NCBI RefSeq assembly: GCF_006094395.1
Contig: NZ_CP035291.1
Span: 434,001-498,000, forward strand
Source of the DNA: Staphylococcus haemolyticus
Lineage (GTDB): Bacteria; Bacillota; Bacilli; Staphylococcales; Staphylococcaceae
Reading direction: 5' to 3'
Length of the DNA: 64,000 bases
Position numbers and translations under genes: made by a program. Of the stretch, positions 1-9,408 are shown in pieces. Position 1 is the stretch's first letter. Every line of letters starts with the position of its first letter. A model generated the notes under the pieces. The model was not told the DNA's origin, made no database searches, and worked only from the letters and a program-made list of their open reading frames with translations.

Positions 1-696
1 GTATTATTTATTTTATTAATTGAAAAACGTGTTGGTAGCATGGCACTGATTGTGTATCCAACTATCGTAGGTGGTTTGTCCGCTACAATTGGTGTACTTA
101 TATTGCCATATGTACATATGATTACAACTGGCATTGGTAATATGGTTAATAGCTTCACAGAATTACAACCTGTATTGATGTGTATGCTTATTTCTATGGT
201 CTTTAGTTTTATTATTATTTCACCATTATCAACAGTTGCGATAGCTATTGCTATTGGAATTACAGGTCTTGCAGCAGGTTCAGCATCTATTGGTATTTCA
301 GCTACTGAAGCAGTATTACTTATTGGGACAAGCAAAGTGAACCGAGTTGCAGTACCAATTTCTATATTCTTCGGCGGTGTGAAAATGATGATGCCTAACA
401 TGGTGAAATATCCAATAATAATGTTACCAATTCTTATAACTGCTGGTATTTCAGGAATTGCTGGTAGCTTGATTGGTATTGCGGGAACTAAAGAGTCTGC
501 AGGATTTGGTTTCATTGGAATGATTGGACCAATTAGTGCTTTTAAATTCTTACATGTAGATTCTGCAATATTAAGTATCTTACTCATTATTTTAGGGTTC
601 TTTGTTGTACCATTAGTAACTGCATTTATTTTAGATATTTTTTTCCGAAAAGTATTACGTCTTTATACAAACGACATATATAAATTTATGGGTTAA
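1..696 (+). CDS. PTS EIIC-type (PfoR-like) membrane protein, 5' end outside window
   Basis: The frame is open from base 1, so the gene begins upstream of the window; 231 codons are visible. The product is a polytopic, Gly/Ile/Val-rich membrane protein resembling the EIIC_2/PfoR family (perfringolysin regulator-like, PTS EIIC domain). Visible features are several hydrophobic helices and an SASIGISATEAVLLIGTSKVN segment followed by the FFGGVKMMMPNMVKYP loop. The same family member occurs again at 51074-52120, next to the serine dehydratase genes. Substrate is unknown: family members lack linked EIIA/EIIB domains and may be transporters rather than true PTS components. No partner gene is visible here; the downstream gene is separated by 154 bp. 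Confidence 0.75.
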   Translation, partial: VLFILLIEKRVGSMALIVYPTIVGGLSATIGVLILPYVHMITTGIGNMVNSFTELQPVLMCMLISMVFSFIIISPLSTVAIAIAIGITGLAAGSASIGISATEAVLLIGTSKVNRVAVPISIFFGGVKMMMPNMVKYPIIMLPILITAGISGIAGSLIGIAGTKESAGFGFIGMIGPISAFKFLHVDSAILSILLIILGFFVVPLVTAFILDIFFRKVLRLYTNDIYKFMG

Positions 697-850
697 CCAT
701 TTGTTAAATAGGAATTGATAAAGTGTTGATTATCGCATTTTATCAATTCTTTTTGAAAATGAGAATACATATAGAGATTAAGATAAAATATGAAATAAAT
801 AGTGTTACAATAAAAATGAAATAATACGTTACATAAAGGGTGAATGGTTA

Positions 851-2275
851 ATGGCTAATAAAATCGAAAAATTAGCACTAAAGACAGCTGAGCTTACAAG
901 ACAGACACACGAATTAGGTATTCCAGTTATGATTCTATTTGAAGGTGTCCCTGCTTCTGGAAAAACACGACTTTCAAATGAATTATTACTCAATTTTGAT
1001 GCCAAATATACACATTTTATTGCGACACAATCACCACAAAAGGATGATTTGCGTTATCAGTTTTTACAAAAATATTGGAATACATTACCTAAAAAAGGTG
1101 ATATCAATGTCTATTTTAGAAGCTGGTACTCTCATTATTTAGATTATCGGGAAAATGAAATTAAACATGAAAGATATAAAAATTACGAGGTTTTAAAAGA
1201 ACAAATTGCATCTTTTGAAGATATGTTAATCGAGGATGATTATGAAATTATCAAATTCTTTATTGAGATCAATGAAGATAAAAGACAAGAACATATTAAA
1301 CAAACAAAAGAAAATCCACTGATGCGTTGGAAAGTTCAAGAGTATGGAAGTGTATTATCAACAGAAACGTATTTAGAAGATATGCATCAATTTATTAAAC
1401 AGGATAAACAATGGAAGATTATTGACTATACAGAACGCCAAATCGCGATTGAAAAGATGTATGAACACATAATTGAACGTTTAGAACAAGCCATAGCAAA
1501 ACACCATGCGAAGGATAAAGCGTATGATGGTAAATTCTCAGAAAGTTTTTCTACTGAAATGTTTGATAAAGATGTGGAAAAGGTTTCTAAAGAAGAATAT
1601 AAAACATTAATTACGGAATTGCAGAAACGGATGCGTGAAATACAATTTGCATTATATGATAGAAAGATTCCGTTAATTCTTGTATTTGAAGGAATGGATG
1701 CAGCAGGTAAAGGTGGTAACATTAAACGAATTAGGGAAAAGCTTGATCCAACTGGTTATGAAGTTAATGGTATCAGTGCACCGACAGATGTTGAACTGAA
1801 ACATCATTATTTATGGCGCTTTGCAAAAGATATGCCAAGAAGCGGTCATATCGAATTATTTGATAGAAGTTGGTATGGGCGTGTATTAGTTGAGCGAATT
1901 GAAGGGTTTGCAACAGTAAATGAATGGCAACGTGCTTATGATGAGATCAACGCATTTGAAAAGATGTGGACGGATGAAGGTGCTATTATCTTGAAATTCT
2001 TCCTGACATTGGATAAAGACGAACAGCTTAAACGTTTTAAAGATCGTCAAAATAATGTAGATAAACAATGGAAAATCACTGATGAAGATTGGCGTAATCG
2101 AGACAAGTGGGATTTATACGTTGAAGCCAGCCACGACATGGTTAAAAAAACAAATACAACACATGCACCATGGCTAGTCGTACCAGCAGATCATAAGAAA
2201 ACATCAAGAATAGAAATAATGAAATATATTATTCGTAAATGCGAAAAAGTATTATGGGGTGTCAAGGATTATTAA
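851..2275 (+). CDS. pap: Polyphosphate:AMP phosphotransferase (two-domain PPK2 family)
   Basis: The 474-residue protein has two tandem PPK2 domains, as in class II polyphosphate:AMP phosphotransferases, which make ADP from AMP and polyphosphate in the cytoplasm. The N-terminal domain has a Walker A EGVPASGK near residue 31, but its Walker B equivalent reads FRSWYS without the acidic residue. The C-terminal domain is intact: EGMDAAGKGG near residue 280 and FDRSWYGRVLVER near residue 337. Catalysis is therefore expected only in the second half, as in other two-domain members. The ATG at 851 follows an AAAGGGTG ribosome-binding site. It appears monocistronic, with a hairpin terminator at 2311-2352. 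Confidence 0.88.
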   Translation: MANKIEKLALKTAELTRQTHELGIPVMILFEGVPASGKTRLSNELLLNFDAKYTHFIATQSPQKDDLRYQFLQKYWNTLPKKGDINVYFRSWYSHYLDYRENEIKHERYKNYEVLKEQIASFEDMLIEDDYEIIKFFIEINEDKRQEHIKQTKENPLMRWKVQEYGSVLSTETYLEDMHQFIKQDKQWKIIDYTERQIAIEKMYEHIIERLEQAIAKHHAKDKAYDGKFSESFSTEMFDKDVEKVSKEEYKTLITELQKRMREIQFALYDRKIPLILVFEGMDAAGKGGNIKRIREKLDPTGYEVNGISAPTDVELKHHYLWRFAKDMPRSGHIELFDRSWYGRVLVERIEGFATVNEWQRAYDEINAFEKMWTDEGAIILKFFLTLDKDEQLKRFKDRQNNVDKQWKITDEDWRNRDKWDLYVEASHDMVKKTNTTHAPWLVVPADHKKTSRIEIMKYIIRKCEKVLWGVKDY

Positions 2276-2310
2276 GTGATAAATTAATTACTGAATTGGA
2301 TGAATCATGG

Positions 2311-2352
2311 AACCAAGAAACGATTGATTATAGAAACGTTTCTTGGTTTTTC
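2311..2352 (+). terminator. Rho-independent terminator of pap
   Basis: A perfect 12-bp stem, AACCAAGAAACG (2311-2322) pairing with CGTTTCTTGGTT (2337-2348), is followed by a T-rich stretch. Confidence 0.85.
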
Positions 2353-2727
2353 TATGTTATATAAATAAATTGAATATATTCTAAGTTGTTAGAAATATTA
2401 CGGTATTGTAACAAAATGGCAATTTGTAATATTACAGAATATGTAAAATTGTTGTAAATTTCTTAAAAGAGTATTGTAAAACCTTATTTCATGATGAAAT
2501 TTTAAACGATTTGTTCAAAAAATAATATTACAGAATGAAATATAAATATTTCAATGTTACAAAATAAATCGTTCATTGTAATTTTTTGTAAGATAAGCGT
2601 AATACTATTGGCGTTTTTTTATGATATAGTACTTATTGTCAAAAGTTAAACACAGAACAAAACACAATAACTTAAGAATTTAACAGAACGAAAATATAAA
2701 CTAATTTTTTTGGAGGAATTTTTTATT
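2353..2727 (+). promoter_or_regulatory. Long AT-rich upstream region of isaA
   Basis: No gene is visible in these 375 bases. The region holds several TGTAA half-sites, a direct repeat TAATATTACAGAAT (near 2427 and 2524), a WalR-type site at 2442-2458, a likely -10 TATAGT at 2625-2630 without a good -35, and the isaA ribosome-binding site TGGAGGA at 2711-2717. The weak -35 fits a promoter that needs an activator; this is inference. Confidence 0.5.
2442..2458 (+). promoter_or_regulatory. WalR-type binding site upstream of isaA
   Basis: TGTAAA-N5-TGTAAA matches exactly the known WalKR recognition pattern TGTWAH-N5-TGTWAH, which controls isaA and other autolysin genes in S. aureus. A weaker pair, TGTAAT-N4-TGTAAG, lies at 2577-2592. 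The site is about 270 bp upstream of the isaA start. Confidence 0.65.
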
Positions 2728-3444
2728 ATGAAAAAAACAGTAATCGCGTCGTCATTAGCAGTAGCTTTAGGAGTAACAGGTTATGCATTAACTACAGATA
2801 ACAGTGCACATGCATCTGAATCAACTACAAACTATGCACAATTAGCTAACTTAGCTCAAAATAACCCATCTGAATTAAATGCTCACCCAGTACAAGCTGG
2901 TGCATACAACATCACATTCGTTAAAGATGGTTTCAAATACAACTTCACTTCAGATGGTCAATCTTGGTCTTGGAACTACACTTACGTTGGTGGAGCTGAC
3001 ACAGTAGCAACTACACAAGCTGCTCCAGCTGCTCAATCAACTGACTACTCAGCTTCATACAGCAACGAAGCTTCAACTCAATCAGTAAGCTCAAACCAAC
3101 AATCAAGCAACACTAACGTTGAAGCAGTATCTGCACCAAAAACTACTTCATACTCAGCTTCAACTTCATCATCTTCATCAGCTTCAACTGGTGGTTCAGT
3201 TAAAGCACAATTCTTAGCTAATGGTGGTACTGAAGCTGCTTGGAACGCAATCGTAATGCCTGAATCAGGTGGTAATCCTAACGCAGTTAACCCAGCTGGT
3301 TACAGAGGTTTAGGTCAAACTATGGAATCATGGGGTACTGGTTCAGTAGCTTCACAAACTAAAGGTATGATTAACTACGCTAACAACCGTTACGGTTCAT
3401 TAGATGCAGCAATTGCATTCCGTGCTAACCACGGTTGGTGGTAG
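2728..3444 (+). CDS. isaA: IsaA-like secreted lytic transglycosylase
   Basis: The 238-residue secreted wall protein starts at ATG 2728, preceded by TGGAGG; an in-frame TTG at 2710 overlaps the ribosome-binding site and is rejected. A signal peptide ([20 protein letters not shown]) ends near an AHA-S cleavage motif. A conserved N-terminal segment ([19 protein letters not shown]) follows, then a Ser/Thr/Ala/Gln-rich linker with NVEAVSAP as in S. aureus IsaA. The C-terminal SLT-type transglycosylase domain has the probable catalytic Glu in [14 protein letters not shown] and ends in NHGWW. IsaA cleaves peptidoglycan glycan strands at the division site. The gene is monocistronic with its own terminator and a WalR-type site upstream. 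Confidence 0.9.
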   Translation: MKKTVIASSLAVALGVTGYALTTDNSAHASESTTNYAQLANLAQNNPSELNAHPVQAGAYNITFVKDGFKYNFTSDGQSWSWNYTYVGGADTVATTQAAPAAQSTDYSASYSNEASTQSVSSNQQSSNTNVEAVSAPKTTSYSASTSSSSSASTGGSVKAQFLANGGTEAAWNAIVMPESGGNPNAVNPAGYRGLGQTMESWGTGSVASQTKGMINYANNRYGSLDAAIAFRANHGWW

Positions 3445-3488
3445 GATTTACTAAGGTAACTGGATAGTACATCGAGTTATCGAGGGAA

Positions 3489-3518
3489 GAGGTCGACTTT
3501 AAGGTCGGCCTCTTTTTT
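3489..3518 (+). terminator. Terminator after isaA
   Basis: Stem GAGGTCGAC (3489-3497) and GTCGGCCTC (3504-3512), 9 bp with one G-T pair, followed by six T. Confidence 0.9.
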
Positions 3519-3545
3519 GTGTTTTAATAGACACTGTAGCGTAAC

Positions 3546-3571
3546 GTTTACCAACCGCGATTATAGGGAAG
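3546..3571 (+). promoter_or_regulatory. Sigma-B-type promoter of the crt operon
   Basis: GTTTAC, a 14-bp spacer and GGGAAG closely match the staphylococcal sigma-B consensus GTTTWW-N12-15-GGGWAW. The S. aureus crt operon is known to be sigma-B dependent. The site lies 40 bp upstream of crtO and looks intact although crtO and crtN are damaged. Confidence 0.6.
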
Positions 3572-3610
3572 ATTCTAAGACAATAAACAAATCGAAAGTG
3601 TTGAATATTA

Positions 3611-4126
3611 ATGTCGTTATGGAAAGTAATGAAATTAGGATTAATACATAGTGCGTTCTGGACAACTATACAATTATCAGTATCTAATATGATGTTACTA
3701 TGCCCGACATCCGTATTTGTGAAATATGAAACGTTTTTTTAAATATGGTCGTGGGAAAAGAGAGGCGCTTTCTGGAATAAACTATTTCGTATTAATAAAT
3801 GGAAACATTACATTCCAGAAGCAGCTCAATTCAATTATCGTATCTATAATAAAAGGCGACTGGCTTCATTTAAATTAGAAGATATACATTTTATGATTTT
3901 AGAAATGCGCCGTGCAGAACTTGTTCATTGGTTATCAATGATACCAATTGTTGTTTTTATCAAAGCGCCTAAATATATACTATTCATTAATGTTTGTTAT
4001 GTGATTTCGGCTAATTTACCGATCATACTCACACAGCGTTATAACCGTCCTAGGTTAGAACATTACTATCAACTACGAATGAAAAGAGATGAACGTACAT
4101 GTCGCAAAAGAAAATCATCATTATAG
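3611..4126 (+). pseudogene. crtO: crtO, glycosyl-diaponeurosporenoate acyltransferase, interrupted by an in-frame stop
   Basis: CrtO is a small membrane acyltransferase that performs the last step of staphyloxanthin synthesis. From ATG 3611 the frame runs 43 codons to a TAA at 3740-3742 and then continues in the same frame to 4126, 172 codons in all; S. aureus CrtO has about 165. Residues after the stop (EKRGAFWNKL, NKWKHYIPEA, RRAELVHWLSMIP, QRYNRPRLE) match the remembered S. aureus protein (EKHGKFWNKW, RAELIHWISILP, QRYNRPRL) colinearly. In that alignment the TAA stands where S. aureus has Lys, so a single AAA to TAA change is the simplest lesion. The 3' end overlaps crtP by 28 bp. Restart at ATG 3893 would give only the C-terminal 77 residues. 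Confidence 0.82.
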
Positions 4127-5607
4127 GTGGAGGACTAGGTGGGATATCAGCTGCTATTCGTCTTGCTCAAAGTGGCTTTGATGTCTCGCTTTATGATAAG
4201 AATAACCACATTGGTGGGAAAGTAAATCGTTTAGAAACAGAGGGATTCGGTTTTGATTTAGGTCCATCTATTTTAACGATGCCATACATATTTGAAAACT
4301 TGTTTAACTATAGTGATAAGCAAATGAAAGACTATGTTACTATTGAACGATTACCTTTGCAATGGCGTAGTTTCTTCACTAATGGTGAAGTGATAGATTT
4401 ATATGAAGACCTGTCTCAAATGTTAAATGCCAATACCTATCTTAATAATGACGATATTCAGCAACTTCATCAATTTTTAAATTATGCAGAAAAAATCCAT
4501 CGATTTACGGAAAAGGGCTACTTTGCACTAGGACTTGATAAAGTGTCAGAGATAATTAAATATCAGGGACTATTGCGTTCACTTAAAGGTGTGGATTACT
4601 TCTCAACAATGCAACAAGCTATTAATCGTTATATTGAGAAACAAAAATTAAGAGATATGCTTGGCTACTTTATAAAATATGTTGGGTCTTCTTCTTATGA
4701 TGCTCCAGCAGTGCTTACACTATTAATTCATATGCAATACGAACAAGGATTATGGTACGTTAAAGGTGGTATTCATAAACTTGCTCAGGCATTGGAACAA
4801 TTAGCGATTGAAGAAGGCGTAGCTATACATACTGGTATGGATGTATGTAGTATTGATACGTATTTTAATCACATAACTGGTGTTAGATTAGATGATGGTT
4901 CACATGTGAGTGCAGATTACATTGTTTCTAATAGAGAAGTGATACCTACGTATCGTGACTTACTGCACTTTTCAAATAAAAAAATAGCGCAATTAGAGAA
5001 AGTTTATGAACCTGCAGCATCTGGCTATGTAATGCATTTAGGAGTAGACAAAGAATATGCTCAACTGGCACATCATAATTTCCTTTTCTCTAATGATTCT
5101 AAGCGTAATTATCGAGAAGTGTTTCATGATAAAGTATTGCCACAAGATCCAACAATTTATCTAGTTAATTCAAATAAATCCGACCCAACTCAAGCACCAG
5201 AAGGACATGAGAACTTAAAAGTATTGCCACATATTCCGTATATTCAAAACCAACCGTTTACTGAAGAACAATATAGTGATTTCCGGGAGCGTGTCTTAGA
5301 TAAATTAGAAAAAATGGGGCTTACAGACTTACGTCAACATATCATATATGAAGATATTTGGACGCCACACGATATTGAACGCACTTATGGTTCAAATAAA
5401 GGTGCCATTTATGGTGTAGTGGCAGACAAGAAGAAAAATAAAGGGTTCAAGTTTCCTAAACAAAGTGAATACTTTGATAATTTATTCTTTGTTGGAGGAT
5501 CTGTTAATCCTGGTGGCGGTATGCCGATGGTGACGTTAAGTGGACAACAAGTAGCAGATAAAATTAATGCACTTGAATGTAAGGTTACCACTGATTCAAG
5601 AGAATAG
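4099..5607 (+). CDS. crtP: 4,4'-diaponeurosporene oxygenase
   Basis: The 502-residue FAD-dependent carotenoid oxidase oxidises the terminal methyl group of 4,4'-diaponeurosporene in the staphyloxanthin pathway. The N-terminal dinucleotide-binding motif is [17 protein letters not shown], followed by [11 protein letters not shown] and [11 protein letters not shown]. The C-terminal FAD-contacting motif is [17 protein letters not shown]. Length and motifs are complete. It starts inside the 3' end of crtO (28-bp overlap), so its translation may have been coupled to crtO, which now stops early. It is a paralogue of crtN at 7636. Confidence 0.9.
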   Translation: MSQKKIIIIGGGLGGISAAIRLAQSGFDVSLYDKNNHIGGKVNRLETEGFGFDLGPSILTMPYIFENLFNYSDKQMKDYVTIERLPLQWRSFFTNGEVIDLYEDLSQMLNANTYLNNDDIQQLHQFLNYAEKIHRFTEKGYFALGLDKVSEIIKYQGLLRSLKGVDYFSTMQQAINRYIEKQKLRDMLGYFIKYVGSSSYDAPAVLTLLIHMQYEQGLWYVKGGIHKLAQALEQLAIEEGVAIHTGMDVCSIDTYFNHITGVRLDDGSHVSADYIVSNREVIPTYRDLLHFSNKKIAQLEKVYEPAASGYVMHLGVDKEYAQLAHHNFLFSNDSKRNYREVFHDKVLPQDPTIYLVNSNKSDPTQAPEGHENLKVLPHIPYIQNQPFTEEQYSDFRERVLDKLEKMGLTDLRQHIIYEDIWTPHDIERTYGSNKGAIYGVVADKKKNKGFKFPKQSEYFDNLFFVGGSVNPGGGMPMVTLSGQQVADKINALECKVTTDSRE

Positions 5608-5620
5608 AGGTAATACAATT

Positions 5621-6748
5621 ATGACTAAATTAGAGTCACTTCTCCATGCTAGTACAGGTCTATCATTAATAAGTGGTTATTTAATGTATAATCGTCGTTA
5701 TTTACTCTCGTTTGATAAGAAACGCGAGGGTGAGACAACACAATCAATTAGTGTGATTATACCAGCGCGCAACGAGGAAAAGAGATTGCCTAAACTGTTA
5801 AAAAGTTTGTCTCAACAATCAATGCGAGTTGAATGTATAGTCATGGATGATGATTCAAATGATAGAACAGCTGAGATAGCACGAGAGATGGGCGCGAAAG
5901 TGTATAATGTGACGTATGACAACAATGGTAATACCTGGATTGGTAAGTCATATGCATGTTATCTAGGTGCTTCTTATACAGTATCAGATATTCTTATATT
6001 TATGGATGCAGACGTAGAATTGAATAATGAACACGCCCTAGAGGCAATTATTCAGTCATATGCACGACAACAATATCGTGGATTAATGAGTATTCAACCG
6101 TATCATGTTGTTTATAAACCTTATGAACACTTATCGGCTATGTTTAATCTTATGACAGTTGTAGGTACAAATAGTTTTTCGACTTTATCCAAATCTAAAG
6201 GGGAGTCATTAGCATTTGGACCTGTTACAGTCATGAACAAATCCGATTATATCCTGACACAAGGGCATAAAAATGCTGCATCTCATATTATTGAAGGATT
6301 TTCTTTAGGAAAAGCGTTTCAACGTTGCCAATTGCCAGTGACGCGGTTTGAAGGTCAGGGATTTGTTAGCTTTAGAATGTATGAAGCAGGATTTAAAACA
6401 ATGATAGAGGGATGGACGAAACACTTAGCGGTAGGTGCTTCGTCAACACAACCTCATATCATGATGTTAATTATCTTATGGATGGTGGGATGTATCACCT
6501 CATTTAGCGGATTAGCACTTAGTTTATTTATGAAAACTTTGTCATTTAAGCGAATGGCGTTATCATATAGTTTATATACATTACAATTTATTCGTTTACA
6601 TCGTCGAGTAGGACGTTTTTCAATTTTATTTTTAGCTATCAACCCAATATTGTTTTTAGTGTTTATTTTAGTTTATATAAATTCATATCGTCACATTCAT
6701 TACACGAAACAGGTAAAATGGAAGGGACGACAATTTAGTATTAAATAA
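5621..6748 (+). CDS. crtQ: 4,4'-diaponeurosporenoate glycosyltransferase
   Basis: The 375-residue family 2 glycosyltransferase transfers glucose to 4,4'-diaponeurosporenoate at the membrane. ATG 5621 is chosen because AGAGGT lies 10 bp upstream and the N-terminal hydrophobic helix (LHASTGLSLISGYLMYNRR) matches the family; the frame is open further upstream, into crtP. GT-A motifs are IIPARNEEKRLP, VMDDDSNDRTAEIA and MDADVELNNEHA. C-terminal membrane helices (LIILWMVGCITSFSG, FLAINPILFLVFILVYI) and KWKGRQFSIK at the end match the S. aureus enzyme. It lies 13 bp after crtP and 20 bp before crtM. Confidence 0.9.
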   Translation: MTKLESLLHASTGLSLISGYLMYNRRYLLSFDKKREGETTQSISVIIPARNEEKRLPKLLKSLSQQSMRVECIVMDDDSNDRTAEIAREMGAKVYNVTYDNNGNTWIGKSYACYLGASYTVSDILIFMDADVELNNEHALEAIIQSYARQQYRGLMSIQPYHVVYKPYEHLSAMFNLMTVVGTNSFSTLSKSKGESLAFGPVTVMNKSDYILTQGHKNAASHIIEGFSLGKAFQRCQLPVTRFEGQGFVSFRMYEAGFKTMIEGWTKHLAVGASSTQPHIMMLIILWMVGCITSFSGLALSLFMKTLSFKRMALSYSLYTLQFIRLHRRVGRFSILFLAINPILFLVFILVYINSYRHIHYTKQVKWKGRQFSIK

Positions 6749-6768
6749 TATTTAGCAGGGGGTTCTCC

Positions 6769-7626
6769 ATGAGCACATTAGAAGAAAATTATCAATATTG
6801 TCATCAAATTATGAAAGATTACTCCAAGAGTTTCTCATATGCGTTTGATATGTTACCAGAACAACAACGACGAGCAATCTGGGCGATTTATGCAGTTTGT
6901 AGAATCGTTGATGATAGTATCGATGTACACCAAGACGTGGAATATCTACATAAGATTAACCGTGATGTTAAAGCTATTGAACATCAAACAACAACGACAT
7001 TTGAAAGTGATGACCGCATTATGACGGCATTTGCTGATGCAGCTACACATTTCCAAATGAATTTCCAAGCCCTCTATGACTTAATTGATACGGTTGAAGC
7101 AGACCAGCATTTCGAAATGTTTGAAACAGATCGTGGTCTACTAGATTATTGTTATGGTGTTGCGGGAACTGTAGGCGTATTACTGATCCCAATACTAGCA
7201 ACGCCACCGTCAGATGAAGCATATGAGTATGGAAAGCAATTAGGTGAAGCGCTTCAATTAACGAACATACTACGTGATGTTGGTGAAGATTATCGCAACG
7301 GGCGTATTTACTTTAGTAAAGCGCGTTTAAATGAATTTAATGTTTCAATTGCTGATGAAATAGAACGTGATCAACTCTCTGACAATTACATTAAAATTTG
7401 GGAATTCTACGCTACATTAGCCGATAATAACTATGACATGGTTTTAAATCATCTTGATGTATACAATGAAGAATCTCGAATGATTATTGAGTTAGCAGCC
7501 CAAGTATATCGAGGTATATTAACCGAAGTACGTAAAGCAGATTACTCATTGAAAGACCGTGCGTACGTTTCTAAATGGAAAAAACATAAAATCTACCGCA
7601 ATTTAAAGAAAAAATATAAAGATTAG
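6769..7626 (+). CDS. crtM: 4,4'-diapophytoene (dehydrosqualene) synthase
   Basis: The 285-residue squalene/phytoene synthase-family enzyme condenses two farnesyl diphosphates to dehydrosqualene, the first committed step of staphyloxanthin synthesis. Both Mg-binding Asp-rich motifs are present: VDDSID (residues 47-52) and LRDVGEDYRNGRIYF in the second half. The ribosome-binding site is GGGGG before ATG 6769. The gene looks intact, so it may still consume farnesyl diphosphate although the next enzyme, CrtN, is broken. Confidence 0.92.
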   Translation: MSTLEENYQYCHQIMKDYSKSFSYAFDMLPEQQRRAIWAIYAVCRIVDDSIDVHQDVEYLHKINRDVKAIEHQTTTTFESDDRIMTAFADAATHFQMNFQALYDLIDTVEADQHFEMFETDRGLLDYCYGVAGTVGVLLIPILATPPSDEAYEYGKQLGEALQLTNILRDVGEDYRNGRIYFSKARLNEFNVSIADEIERDQLSDNYIKIWEFYATLADNNYDMVLNHLDVYNEESRMIIELAAQVYRGILTEVRKADYSLKDRAYVSKWKKHKIYRNLKKKYKD

Positions 7627-7635
7627 GTCAGATAT

Positions 7636-9142
7636 ATGCAATATAGCAGTAGTAGGCGCTGGCGTTACCGGCTTAGCAGCTGCAGCACGACTAGCCGCTA
7701 AAGGTCATCAAGTTACAATATTTGAGAAGAATGAACAAGTTGGTGGCCGTATGAGCCAATTTAAGAAAGATGGCTTTACTTTTGATATGGGACCAACCAT
7801 AGTGATGGTACCGGATGTTTATAAAGCCGTATTTGAAGAAAGTGGCAAACGCTTTGAAGATTACGTAGATATGAAGCCACTTACACATATTTTTGATATT
7901 TATTTTTCTGATAAAGATAAAGTGAGTGTATCAACTGATTTAGCACAACTTAGTCAAACGTTAGAAGCGACAGAACCAGGTTCTACTCAAGGTTTTATGC
8001 AATTTTTAACGGATGTGTATAAACGATATGAAGTGGCTCGCAAATACTTCCTTGAACGAACATTCCGTAAACCAAGTGAATTTTATAACCCATTGACGCT
8101 ATATCGTGGATTAAAATTAAAGACATTTAATAATGCGAATCAATTAATAGATAATTATGTATCCAATGAAAAAATACGTAAGTTACTCGCATTTCAAACG
8201 TTATACATAGGTATTGATCCTAAACAAGGGCCTTCAATTTATTCTATTATTCCAATGATTGAAATGGTACATGGTGTTCATTATATAAAAGGCGGTATGT
8301 ATGGCTTAGCACAAGGTTTACTACAACTTGGTCAAGACCATGGTGTTAAAGTAGAACTTAATGCAGATGTACAAGAAATCATTATTGACCCTAAATTCAA
8401 ACGTGCAGATGGTCTACGTGTTAATGGTGATATTCGACGTTTTGACAAAGTGCTATGTACTGCTGACTTTCCATATGTGGCACAAAACTTAATGCCTGTG
8501 CACTCACCTTTAAAGAACTATTCTCCTGAAAAGGTAGATAACATGGACTATTCATGTTCAGCATTTTTAATTTATGCAGGTATTAATCGTCAATTACGTG
8601 ATAAATTACATGTACATAATGTTGTATTTGCTAGAGATTTTAGAGGCAATATTGATGACATTTTTAGTGGTAAGATGCCTGATGACCCATCATTATATCT
8701 TTACTTCCCATCTGTAGAAGACGAAGCATTAGCGCCTAAAGATCAGACAGGGATGTATGTCTTAATGCCAGTCCCTGAGTTGAAGACAGGTGAAATTGAC
8801 TGGAAAGATCCTAATATGGTTGAAAAAGCGAAAGATGTCATTTATAACAAATTAGAAACGATTGAGGCACTTAAAGATATACGTCAGGATGTTGTATCTG
8901 AAACAGTATTTACACCGCTTGATTTTGAGAGTCGTTATAATGCCAAATTCGGCTCAGCATTTGGACTTATGCCAACACTTACACAAAGTAATTATTATAG
9001 ACCACCAAATGTATCAAGAGATTATAAAGACTTATACTTTGCAGGGGCAAGTACGCACCCTGGTGCAGGTGTGCCAATTGTGTTGACGAGTGCTAAAATT
9101 ACTGCCGAAGCAATGTTAGAAGACATAGAACACGGAAAATAA
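7636..9142 (+). pseudogene. crtN: crtN, 4,4'-diapophytoene desaturase, frameshifted at the start codon
   Basis: The expected ATG is at 7636-7638, but one extra C at 7639 puts it out of frame. Starting at 7640 the frame reads N-I-A-V-V-G-A-G-V-T-G-L-A-A-A, the FAD-binding Rossmann motif expected right after the initiator Met. Translation from ATG 7636 gives only 21 residues before TAA 7699. The long frame has no ATG, GTG or TTG upstream back to a TAA at 7604. The first in-frame ATG, 7751, would drop the FAD motif and leave 463 residues. The remainder (FTFDMGPTIVMVP, GGMYGLAQGL, AGASTHPGAGVPIVL) is complete, so the lesion is recent. CrtN desaturates dehydrosqualene to the yellow diaponeurosporene. 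Rescue by a rare ATT or ATA start (7622, 7634) cannot be excluded. Confidence 0.8.
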
Positions 9143-9177
9143 AGTAAAACTTGCTATAAATCTGAAAATTATAAATA

Positions 9178-9205
9178 TTGACAATACTTATTGAACTGAT
9201 ACAAT
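9178..9205 (+). promoter_or_regulatory. Promoter of the SAM-riboswitch operon
   Basis: TTGACA (9178-9183), a 16-bp spacer and TACAAT (9200-9205) form a sigma-A-type promoter about 20 bp before the riboswitch aptamer. Confidence 0.6.
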
Positions 9206-9222
9206 AAATATTAATTCAATAG

Positions 9223-9328
9223 ACTTATCCAGAGAAGTGAAGGGATTTGGCCCAATGAAACTTCAGCAACAGACTTAAAAGACAAAAGTACTGTGCTAAC
9301 TCCAAAGAGGTATGCCTCAAAGATAAGT
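9223..9328 (+). ncRNA. SAM-I (S-box) riboswitch aptamer
   Basis: The conserved S-box core is present in order. CTTATCCAGAG (from 9224) pairs at its ends with AGATAAG (9321-9327) as P1. AAGGGATTTGGCCC and ATGAAACTTCAGCAAC (P2/P3 region, pseudoknot and SAM-binding core) are followed by CTGTGCTAACTCC and the P4 hairpin AGAGGTATGCCTC. SAM-I riboswitches turn off methionine and sulfur genes when SAM is plentiful. Here it controls an aminotransferase and a 2-hydroxyacid dehydrogenase. Confidence 0.93.
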
Positions 9329-9343
9329 GTCATAGTCATAACT

Positions 9344-9390
9344 AAGCTATATGTCACTATCAATTGAGAGTGATATATAGCTTTTTTAAT
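9344..9390 (+). terminator. Riboswitch-controlled terminator
   Basis: AAGCTATATGTCACT (9344-9358) pairs with AGTGATATATAGCTT (9369-9383), with one bulge or mismatch, and is followed by TTTTTAA. It sits 16 bp after the S-box aptamer and before the first gene, as expected for the expression platform. Confidence 0.85.
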
Positions 9391-9408
9391 TTGAAAAGGG
9401 GGTAAATA

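Noticed and set aside
3734..3775. A +1 slip in the seven-T tract of crtO followed by a compensating loss
   Set aside because: The frame after TAA 3740 (IWSWEKRGAFWNK) aligns one-to-one with S. aureus CrtO, so one nonsense change explains everything; two indels are unnecessary.
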